Of a stretch of DNA of 6,381 nucleotides, positions 1 to 4,888 are shown piece after piece. The DNA is taken from positions 6,217 to 12,597 of the forward strand of contig PLNY01000140.1 of NCBI GenBank assembly GCA_003141915.1, written 5' to 3'. The position numbers and the translations under genes were made by a program. Each line of letters starts with the position of its first letter. The stretch's first letter is position 1. The notes beneath the pieces are model-generated. The model ran no database searches. It saw only the letters and a program-made list of their open reading frames with translations, and was not told where the DNA came from. The DNA is from Anaerolineae bacterium (GTDB lineage: Bacteria; Chloroflexota; Anaerolineae; Anaerolineales; Villigracilaceae).

Positions 1-284
1 GTGGTCGAGGTCACGCCGTCCACATCGTAATCGCCATAGATCGCAATTGCCTGCTGATGATCGAGCGAGAAGCGGATGCGGTCAATCACAACATTCATGT
101 TTTTAATTTGAAAAGGATTGGTGTCAAAATTTGCTTCGGCTTTGAGAAAGGCGCGCGCACTGGCATCTGTGGCATAACCCCGGTTGAAAAGAAGTTGTCG
201 TAGAATTGGAGGAAACGCCGCGAGGTTTTCATCGGCCTGCGATGTGAGCTTGGGTTGAATCAGCCAGCGTTTGGATTGCATCAT
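1..284 (-). CDS. recJ: RecJ single-strand-specific 5'-3' exonuclease, N-terminal part (cut by window edge)
   Basis: RecJ degrades single-stranded DNA 5' to 3' in recombination and repair and belongs to the DHH phosphoesterase superfamily. Only about 95 codons are present and the rest lies left of the window. Reading from 284, the protein begins with a doubled Met (MMQSKRW...), followed by the usual RecJ N-terminal region with a 'LLFNRGYATDASARAFL' segment, where RecJ proteins say that the sequence ranges over a region of hits. At residues 81-94 is AIYGDYDVDGVTST, the signature DHH motif I, with metal-binding aspartates D85, D87 and D89. The reading frame is open to the edge. Two adjacent start codons (282-284 and 279-281) are possible. 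No Shine-Dalgarno sequence precedes them, and a -10 box lies only 4 bases upstream, so translation is probably leaderless, perhaps from the second ATG. Family assignment is strong; the catalytic motifs II-IV cannot be checked here. Confidence 0.93.
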   Translation of the reverse strand, partial: MMQSKRWLIQPKLTSQADENLAAFPPILRQLLFNRGYATDASARAFLKAEANFDTNPFQIKNMNVVIDRIRFSLDHQQAIAIYGDYDVDGVTST

Positions 285-288
285 GCCG

Positions 289-317
289 ATTATACGGGAG
301 ATTGGTTAATCAAGCAA
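289..317 (-). promoter_or_regulatory. Promoter for recJ, probably giving a leaderless mRNA
   Basis: On the minus strand a perfect TATAAT (294-289) is preceded by TTGCTT (317-312) with exactly 17 bases between them, a typical housekeeping sigma-factor layout. The -10 box ends 4 bases before the first recJ ATG. Transcription would be expected to start about 7-8 bases after the -10 box, at or next to the second ATG (281). Confidence 0.7.
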
Positions 318-319
318 AG

Positions 320-348
320 TTGTTGCAAGGAGAACAAAGTTGTATAAT
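320..348 (+). promoter_or_regulatory. Promoter for the 417-932 gene
   Basis: A perfect TATAAT (343-348) is preceded by TTGTTG (320-325) at a 17-base spacing; the -35 box matches consensus only in its TTG. The predicted transcription start is near 354-356. The -10 box overlaps the first two bases of the 47-bp dyad at 347-393, so a protein bound there would cover the start site and block initiation. This promoter lies back to back with the recJ promoter. Confidence 0.65.
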
Positions 349-393
349 GGTTCGGTATTTCAGAACCATTATGGTTCTGCAGTACCGAACCAT
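347..393. promoter_or_regulatory. Paired operator: two ATGGTTC-N9-GAACCAT sites side by side
   Basis: Two 23-bp sites, 347-369 and 371-393, each consist of the 7-base half-site ATGGTTC, nine bases, then its exact inverse GAACCAT. They are one base apart. The nine-base spacers (GGTATTTCA and TGCAGTACC) are themselves inverse-related at seven of nine positions, so the whole 47 bp is also symmetric about T370: the outer arms match over 11 bp and the inner arms over 9 bp. The element begins in the -10 box and spans the predicted start site. This fits a double binding site for a dimeric helix-turn-helix regulator. The left outer arm would lie mostly upstream of the transcript, which argues against a purely RNA hairpin. 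The regulator is not in the window and its family cannot be told from the site. Confidence 0.72.
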
Positions 394-416
394 AATCGTC
401 AACGGGAGAAACGTAC

Positions 417-932
417 ATGTATAACCTTGGCCCTAATGAAAAAACATCCACCGTGATGTTTTATTCTCAAAATGCTTTTATGCGCGGCGATCTGGTGACT
501 CGGGAGAATGTGCGCGTCAGCATTTGGTTAAGAACGCAGGGCGTGCCGAATTACATTCATTTGTTGAAAGCGCAGGTTCTGCTCTTTAGCGGAACGCCGC
601 CGAAATCTGTTGCATACAGCGAACTCTATTTTCCAACCACGGAAATTATCGCTTTTCATCTCGCACCGCCGCTGACCGACCCGCCGGACTATGATCCGAA
701 CGAGGCCAACCGCACCATGACGAACGTCAATTTATTGCTCGGCGCATTTGTTGTAAAAGGGAAACTTCGCATCTCGACCCACACGGATCTCGCAACCAGC
801 ATCGAGGTTGGGCGCGCCTCATGGCTGTCCGTTTATGACGCTGATATCGCGAATCCGTTTCTGGCACAGATGCCGCCCATCCATGTGCCGATGATGCTGG
901 TGCGTCCCGATGTGATGACCTTTGGGTTGTAG
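417..932 (+). CDS. Hypothetical protein with two similar halves, DUF6812-like
   Basis: A 171-residue soluble-looking protein with no signal peptide or membrane segment. The start is supported by GGGAG (404-408) placed 8 bases upstream. The sequence seems to contain two copies of one beta-rich unit. The first is about residues 12-82, with AFMRGDL, YIHLLKAQV, PPKSV and IIAFHL. The second is about residues 103-171, with AFVVKGKL, WLSVYDADI, PPIHV and VMTFGL. A Pro/Asp-rich linker (about 83-100) joins them. The pattern resembles the small domain I know as DUF6812, but that is recollection, not a search result, and the function is unknown. It stands alone as a transcription unit between the paired operator and a strong terminator, so it is likely under specific repression or activation. 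Coding status is well supported by length, ribosome site and flanking signals. Confidence 0.82.
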   Translation: MYNLGPNEKTSTVMFYSQNAFMRGDLVTRENVRVSIWLRTQGVPNYIHLLKAQVLLFSGTPPKSVAYSELYFPTTEIIAFHLAPPLTDPPDYDPNEANRTMTNVNLLLGAFVVKGKLRISTHTDLATSIEVGRASWLSVYDADIANPFLAQMPPIHVPMMLVRPDVMTFGL

Positions 933-944
933 GTTTGACGGACA

Positions 945-982
945 AAAAATATTAGAGGCCGCTGGCGGCCTCTAATATTTTT
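945..982 (+). terminator. Strong intrinsic terminator after the 417-932 gene
   Basis: A 17-bp perfect stem (945-961 with 966-982) closes on the 4-base loop CTGG. The GC-rich core is AGAGGCCG/CGGCCTCT, with an A-run at the base of the left arm and a T-run (978-982) at the right. It starts 13 bases after the stop codon. The A/T tracts on both sides mean it could also stop transcription arriving from the other strand. Confidence 0.9.
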
Positions 983-1057
983 ATTCACTCGCCTTACGCG
1001 TGCGCCGCGACTCTCCGTATCATCCTTTTGGGGGAATGAAAGAATATCAAAATCAAA

Positions 1058-1063
1058 TATAAT
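1058..1063 (+). promoter_or_regulatory. Possible -10 box for the 1112-2671 gene
   Basis: TATAAT lies 48 bases before the start codon in an A/T-rich stretch, in a context (ATATAATTT) shared with the clearer promoter of the paralogous gene at 4838-4843. I see no convincing -35 box at 16-18 bases upstream, so the call rests on the -10 alone. Confidence 0.4.
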
Positions 1064-1111
1064 TTGGAAAGTTTGTAATTCTGCAAACACCTGCCAAAGA
1101 GAGGAGAAGTT

Positions 1112-2671
1112 ATGAAACACATGCGATGGATGTTTTACATGTGCATGGCGCTGATGGTTTTGCTGGCGGCCTGCACACCATCCAGCACGCCGACTTCGAC
1201 TGGACCCTCGGTTACATCTGTGCCGGTCACGTCTGCGCCGGTAACGGCTCCGCCAACCGCAGCGCCAACAACCGTACCGCTTGATCTGACGGGCCCGCCG
1301 ATGCAGGTCGGTTCGAGTTATTTATACTTTGATGGGACTCTGCTGGTTGCGGTGCCGGGCGGTCCATTTATTATGGGACATGGCGGTTCGGATGATCCCG
1401 AGCATACCGTCACGCTCAGCGATTTTTGGATCTACAGCACGAAAGTCACCAACCGCGAATTCCAGCAATGTGTGGCGATGGGCAAATGCACTCCGCCTGA
1501 TTTGCAAGATAACCTGGGTTACAGTGATTTCGAGCGGCAAAGTGATCCAGTGGTCGGTGTGACGTGGGCGCAGGGCGAAGCGTATTGCGAATATGCCAAT
1601 GGTCAATTGCCGACCGAGGCGCAATGGGAAAAGGCCGCGCGCGGCCCGGATGGGTATATCTACCCATGGGGCAATGGCCTGCCTGCGGCTAATCTGTTGA
1701 ACTTCAACAACAATATTGGCAGCACAAGCAACGTGATCAATTACCCGCCAGGCAAAAGTTATTACGACGCGCTCGATATGGAAGGCAACGTCTATGAGTG
1801 GGTTTACGATTGGTATGATCCGCTATATTATCACAGCGGCCCGGCTCAAGACCCGCTTGGACCGACTGCTGGCGTCGGCGGACAACGCTCGGTGCGCTCT
1901 GCTGGTTATAGGAGCAACGGCGATCAGATCCAGGCTTCGGCGCGCTTCCATAGACTGCCCCGAGATCATGCCCGCGATCTGGGTTTTCGTTGTGTGGTGA
2001 AAGATCCGTTTGATTTCGCACCAATGTGTCAATTGACAGCCTTGATTGGCGGTAATCTGAACGGAAGTTCCGGCTCGTCCGGTGGAACTTGCCAAATGAA
2101 TTTGAACGTCTCGGTGAATTATTCAGGCTGTGGTTCATCTACTACAGCCACGATAACGTTCGATGATAGTTCAAATCCTGATCCAAACGCCAACATCACG
2201 GGTACCAGCAGTTGCACTTCGATCTCGCCTGGAAACCACTATGCAAAGTATTCATGCGGCTCGATCCCATCGAGCGGATTCAGCGTTGGGATCGATTCGA
2301 AATGTCCCTCTGCCTCGCCGCCGACTCCCACTTGCCCGGCTCATTACAAGCTGACGGGTGGCGCATGCGTTTGGGATGGGAGCGGAACAGCAGGACAGCA
2401 GTGCCCGGCGGGAGCTCAATATGACTCGACGAATCAATGTTGCGCGTCCGTACCCGGCACCGGTGCGAACTTCCCAGCCTGCCCGGCAGGGACATTTTTC
2501 CAGAATGTCAACGGCATGAATGAATGTGAACCAAGCGCAGGTATAGGAGGCGTAGCACCAGCCAGCGCGAGCGTGGATCAACAAACATGCCCCAAAACGA
2601 CAGGAGGCGGCCCATCATGCCCATCTGGGCAAACGCAAGTTTGTAATAACTATGGTTGTGTCTGCCGTTGA
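1112..2671 (+). CDS. Lipoprotein with FGE/SUMF-type fold and 18-cysteine tail
   Basis: A 519-residue exported lipoprotein. The start follows AGGAG (1102-1106) by 5 bases. Residues 1-21 form a lipoprotein signal with lipobox LAAC (Cys21) and no twin arginine. Residues 22-62 are a Thr/Pro/Ser/Val linker. Residues about 78-296 are a formylglycine-generating-enzyme (SUMF1/EgtB-type) domain, with PGGPFIMG, TKVTNREF, PVVGVTWAQGEAYC, LPTEAQWEKAARGPDG, YPWGN, MEGNVYEWV and LGFRCV. The catalytic cysteine pair of true FGE is absent: the RGGSxxC-type segment reads RSAGYRSNGD (263-272). A formylglycine-forming role is therefore unlikely, and ligand binding or scaffolding on the cell surface is more plausible. 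Residues 297-519 hold 18 cysteines, among them a module with CVWDG, QCP, CC, PGTG and PACPAGT (408-472). A paralogue begins at 4889. The gene is a single transcription unit ending in a terminator. The fold is confident; the function is not known. Confidence 0.92.
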   Translation: MKHMRWMFYMCMALMVLLAACTPSSTPTSTGPSVTSVPVTSAPVTAPPTAAPTTVPLDLTGPPMQVGSSYLYFDGTLLVAVPGGPFIMGHGGSDDPEHTVTLSDFWIYSTKVTNREFQQCVAMGKCTPPDLQDNLGYSDFERQSDPVVGVTWAQGEAYCEYANGQLPTEAQWEKAARGPDGYIYPWGNGLPAANLLNFNNNIGSTSNVINYPPGKSYYDALDMEGNVYEWVYDWYDPLYYHSGPAQDPLGPTAGVGGQRSVRSAGYRSNGDQIQASARFHRLPRDHARDLGFRCVVKDPFDFAPMCQLTALIGGNLNGSSGSSGGTCQMNLNVSVNYSGCGSSTTATITFDDSSNPDPNANITGTSSCTSISPGNHYAKYSCGSIPSSGFSVGIDSKCPSASPPTPTCPAHYKLTGGACVWDGSGTAGQQCPAGAQYDSTNQCCASVPGTGANFPACPAGTFFQNVNGMNECEPSAGIGGVAPASASVDQQTCPKTTGGGPSCPSGQTQVCNNYGCVCR

Positions 2672-2676
2672 AATCC

Positions 2677-2704
2677 AGTCCTCGCCTTATGGCGAGGACT
2701 TTTT
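2677..2704 (+). terminator. Intrinsic terminator after the FGE-fold lipoprotein gene
   Basis: A perfect 10-bp stem, AGTCCTCGCC (2677-2686) with GGCGAGGACT (2691-2700), has a 4-base TTAT loop and is followed directly by a T-run (2700-2704). It begins 5 bases after the stop codon. It sits between convergent genes, but on the minus strand the hairpin is followed by GGATTTC and not a T-run, so it is a weaker stop for the gene at 2733-3338. Confidence 0.9.
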
Positions 2705-2732
2705 GTTTGCGAGAGCGGTAATCTATATTTGA

Positions 2733-3338
2733 TTAAGGGGCGGCCGTTGCTGTAGAACAAAATACGCATGATTTGCCTGTCGTCAGGATTGTGAAACTCA
2801 CATCCACAATCTGGTTATTATTGTGAACCATCGTGTTGGGATTCGAAGCATCTGTCTGGAGTACAGCATCCAATTGCGTGCCTGGAAGGGTGGCTAAATT
2901 GACGGAAGGGTTTATATTTTGACTGAGGGAAATTACCAAATGGCTGGATTTGCCCGCTGGGACCGGGGCAGACACTAATTGTGGTCCAAATTGTGCTTGT
3001 CCTGATCTTCCTATTTTTTGAAGATAGAGTACGATCCAGCCTGCTTGAGCCGCTGTAACGGAGTCAATCGTCAGGCTGTTATTGACAATGAATTGATCGC
3101 TCACAGTGATTAGATTGCTGGCGTTGGGATTTGAATCACTGCTGTGGACTACGGGGCCGGTTGGCGTTGGCGTTGCCTTGGGCGCGGCAGGCGTACTTGT
3201 GTTTTTACTGACTGCCTTTGGTGTGGATATAGATGTCGGCACAGTCAACGTGTCGGCAGGAGAAATAGGCGTCGAGGTTGCAGTCTGGCAAGCCGCGAGT
3301 AGAAGAATCAAAAGCAATGCAAAATGTAAGTGCTTCAT
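2733..3338 (-). CDS. Lipoprotein with a DUF7282-like domain
   Basis: A 201-residue lipoprotein. The signal (residues 1-17) ends in lipobox LAAC with Cys17 and has no twin arginine, so export is probably by Sec. A Thr/Pro/Ser/Ala-rich linker runs to about residue 75. Residues about 78-185 look like the DUF7282 domain found in archaeal and Chloroflexi surface proteins: VSDQFIVNNSLTIDSV, then AAQAGWIVLYLQ, VSAPVPAGKSSHLVISL, LDAVLQTDAS and QIVDVSFTI. This assignment is from pattern memory. The domain's function is not known. A CVFC pair (191, 194) sits near the C-terminus. The start is preceded by a weak AAAGAG about 6 bases upstream. The gene lies 60 bases after tatC on the same strand and may be read from the tat transcript; I found no strong promoter in the gap. 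Confidence 0.85.
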   Translation of the reverse strand: MKHLHFALLLILLLAACQTATSTPISPADTLTVPTSISTPKAVSKNTSTPAAPKATPTPTGPVVHSSDSNPNASNLITVSDQFIVNNSLTIDSVTAAQAGWIVLYLQKIGRSGQAQFGPQLVSAPVPAGKSSHLVISLSQNINPSVNLATLPGTQLDAVLQTDASNPNTMVHNNNQIVDVSFTILTTGKSCVFCSTATAAP

Positions 3339-3398
3339 AGCAAACTCTTTTTCTTTTTGAGAATATTGGATATTGCGACAAAATACGGTCCATCAATT

Positions 3399-4136
3399 TT
3401 ATGCGCTCGCTCCGGTTTTAATTTTTTCCCGCCCTGCTTCAATTCTTATTGCCGCAAAAATACTGATCTCGTACAAGATGATCAGCGGCACCATCACGGT
3501 CAGCGGCGCGACAATGGGATCGGAGACCGGCGTGATGATCTCCGCAAACACGAACAGCAGAAAATACGCGATGCGTCGTTGTGTGCGGAGAATGCGAGAG
3601 TTCAGAATTCGTAATCGAACGAGGATGACTAATAAGGTCGGGAGTTGAAACGCCAGTCCGCATGCCAGCATGAAGAAAGTGACGAAGGAAATATAATCGT
3701 CCGCGGCGGGCAGGAACTGAACTTCATTCGGAAAGAGTTCAATCAAAACACGGATCATGCCCCACAGCAAATAATAACCGAACAACGAACCGAGGACAAA
3801 TAAAATAAACGCGCTGACCAGCGGCGTGAAGATGAGTTGACGTTCCTCATCTTTTAAGCCAGGCACAACAAAGCGATATAAGTGATATGCCCATACCGGA
3901 AAGGCGATCACAATTCCAGTGTAGAGGGCGATACGCCATTTGATCATGAAGCCGTCCATCAAGCCAAAGGCCCGAAGCTGTAATCCGCCGGACGGCAAAA
4001 GCAATAGTTTAAGGATCGGATCCGAAAAGAAGAACGCGACCGCGGTGACGAGAACAATCGCCGCGGCCGACCAAAGGATTCGCATTCGCAATTCCTCAAG
4101 ATGATCGAAGAGACTCATTTTCTTTTCAGACGTCAT
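3399..4136 (-). CDS. tatC: Sec-independent protein translocase subunit TatC
   Basis: TatC is the membrane receptor that binds twin-arginine signal peptides and, with TatA, exports folded proteins. The 245 residues match the usual TatC length. Hallmarks are HLEELRMRI (12-20) in the N-terminal cytoplasmic segment, PGLKDEERQL (92-101) in the first cytoplasmic loop with the conserved Glu98, CGLAFQLP (159-166), and ITPVSDP (201-207) near the last helices. Six membrane segments fall at about 20-37, 70-90, 105-127, 150-173, 189-202 and 208-230. The position of E. coli Glu170 is Gln164 here, a polar swap I believe occurs in other TatC proteins. No clear ribosome site precedes the chosen ATG. An alternative start at Met7 (4118) follows the purine run GAAAAGAAA and keeps all motifs. 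It lies downstream of tatA, with a hairpin repeat between them. Confidence 0.97.
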   Translation of the reverse strand: MTSEKKMSLFDHLEELRMRILWSAAAIVLVTAVAFFFSDPILKLLLLPSGGLQLRAFGLMDGFMIKWRIALYTGIVIAFPVWAYHLYRFVVPGLKDEERQLIFTPLVSAFILFVLGSLFGYYLLWGMIRVLIELFPNEVQFLPAADDYISFVTFFMLACGLAFQLPTLLVILVRLRILNSRILRTQRRIAYFLLFVFAEIITPVSDPIVAPLTVMVPLIILYEISIFAAIRIEAGREKIKTGASA

Positions 4137-4195
4137 GGCAAGACCGGAATTCGCTCATTAATAACAACAGATTGATTGGAGATAACGATAAAGAA

Positions 4196-4240
4196 TTTAC
4201 CGCGAAGACCGCCAATAAAATTCGCGCACTTCGCGGTGAA
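4196..4240. repeat. Hairpin-forming intergenic repeat between tatA and tatC
   Basis: ACCGCGAAG (4199-4207) is inverted exactly as CTTCGCGGT (4229-4237). Flanking bases extend the stem to 12 pairs with one G-T pair (4196-4207 with 4229-4240), around a 21-base loop. There is no T-run on the minus-strand side, so it is not a normal terminator. The word ACCGCGAAG is typical of palindromic intergenic repeats I associate with Chloroflexota genomes; the copy number is not testable here. Confidence 0.6.
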
Positions 4241-4258
4241 TGATCTTCTTCGGCACGG

Positions 4259-4591
4259 CTATGACTGCGCCTGGAATGAGTTGCCGCACTTATTGCAGAA
4301 GAGGGCATCCTGCGAGTTGGGCGATCCGCATTTGGTGCAGAATTTTTTATCGTCAGCCGGAATGGATTGCGCTGGGGCGGGCTTACCAATTGTATTTGCC
4401 TGTTCCTCACGGTCGCGCGCTTCGTTCATACCTTCGCGCAGTGCACTCGTCATTTCTTGTGAACCTTTGCGAAATTCAGTGATGGAGCGTCCTACCCAGC
4501 GTCCAATCTCGGGCAGACGCTTCGGCCCGAAGATGATCAGGGCCACGATGATGATCACCGCAATATGCCACGGTTGTAAACCAAAGAACAT
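4259..4591 (-). CDS. tatA: TatA translocase pore subunit with C-terminal zinc ribbon
   Basis: TatA multimerises in the membrane to let folded Tat substrates through. The start at 4591 is fixed by a perfect AAGGAGG (4603-4597) 5 bases upstream and by the family N-terminus; an upstream in-frame ATG at 4660 would put 23 extra residues before the membrane helix and is rejected. The 110 residues comprise a short N-terminus and membrane helix (about 3-21, with PWHIAVIIIVALII), the TatA/B hinge FGPKRLPEIGR (21-31), an amphipathic helix (about 32-65), a linker (66-81), and then a zinc-ribbon module: KFCTKCG at 83-89 and LFCNKCG at 97-103, giving four ligand cysteines (85, 88, 99, 102). Ordinary TatA tails are charged and unstructured, so the ribbon is unusual. 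It leads the minus-strand cluster with tatC; no tatB-like second gene is seen. Confidence 0.95.
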   Translation of the reverse strand: MFFGLQPWHIAVIIIVALIIFGPKRLPEIGRWVGRSITEFRKGSQEMTSALREGMNEARDREEQANTIGKPAPAQSIPADDKKFCTKCGSPNSQDALFCNKCGNSFQAQS

Positions 4592-4596
4592 TTTAG

Positions 4597-4603
4597 CCTC
4601 CTT
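4597..4603 (-). promoter_or_regulatory. Ribosome binding site deciding the tatA start
   Basis: On the minus strand this reads AAGGAGG, a full anti-16S match, 5 bases before ATG 4591-4589. It selects this start over the upstream in-frame ATG at 4660. Confidence 0.92.
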
Positions 4604-4617
4604 AAAAGAATGGATGA

Positions 4618-4623
4618 ATTTTA
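4618..4623 (-). promoter_or_regulatory. Possible -10 box for tatA
   Basis: The minus strand reads TAAAAT here, 26 bases before the tatA ATG, which would give a short leader containing the ribosome site. No good -35 box is seen at 16-18 bases upstream, so this is tentative. Confidence 0.3.
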
Positions 4624-4699
4624 CCGCACAAAGATTAACTCTGGCTAAAGGTAAAGGCAATTAGGGTTCTCTGGGAATCGCCATGATTAAATCTGTTGG

Positions 4700-4773
4700 A
4701 CACGGATACATAGATGAGCACGAAAAAACGGATTTTTCAAGGCCTTTTCTGTGTAAATCCGTGACATCCGTGT
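4700..4773. repeat. Nested palindromic intergenic repeat
   Basis: An outer pair ACACGGAT (4700-4707) / ATCCGTGT (4766-4773) encloses an inner pair CGGATTT (4729-4735) / AAATCCG (4755-4761), with a small AAGGCCTT palindrome (4739-4746) at the tip. The same CGGAT / ATCCG word is used in both stems. It encodes nothing, lies between the divergent tatA and second FGE-fold lipoprotein genes, and resembles 'ACACGGAT...ATCCGTGT' dispersed repeats I recall from environmental bacterial genomes. No T-run follows either side, so it is not a standard terminator. Confidence 0.6.
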
Positions 4774-4814
4774 GCAGAATCACATCAACTCATAAAGAGC
4801 CGCGATGATTAGAG

Positions 4815-4843
4815 TTAAAAGCAAACCTCTAACGGGATATAAT
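4815..4843 (+). promoter_or_regulatory. Promoter for the second FGE-fold lipoprotein gene
   Basis: TTAAAA (4815-4820, four of six consensus bases) and a perfect TATAAT (4838-4843) are 17 bases apart. The predicted start is near 4850, giving a leader of about 40 bases before ATG 4889. The box lies just downstream of the palindromic repeat. Confidence 0.65.
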
Positions 4844-4888
4844 TTCGTTGCATATCATTTCTTCACAGCAAAACATGCAGAGAACAAA

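Noticed and set aside
833..1120. Minus-strand open frame of 95 codons.
   Set aside because: It crosses a strong terminator and overlaps the 417-932 gene and the start of the 1112 gene in another frame; no ribosome site or recognisable protein.
1889..1993. The C-terminal part of the FGE-type fold (and 5606-5713 in the paralogue) differs more than its flanks, as in variable proteins of diversity-generating retroelements, which use this same fold.
   Set aside because: No reverse transcriptase, template repeat or adenine-biased substitution pattern is visible in the window. Ordinary paralogue divergence explains it.
1737..2138. Minus-strand 133-codon open frame inside the first lipoprotein gene.
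   Set aside because: It is antisense to a well-supported coding region, Arg/Ser-rich, and has no known motif.
3391..3396. TTGATG on the minus strand as a -35 box for the lipoprotein gene ending at 2733.
   Set aside because: The only partner at suitable spacing is TATCCA, a poor -10 box; too weak to call a promoter.
4592..4660. N-terminal extension of tatA to an upstream ATG at 4660.
   Set aside because: It would place 23 unrelated residues before the membrane helix, and the perfect AAGGAGG at 4603-4597 points to the start at 4591.
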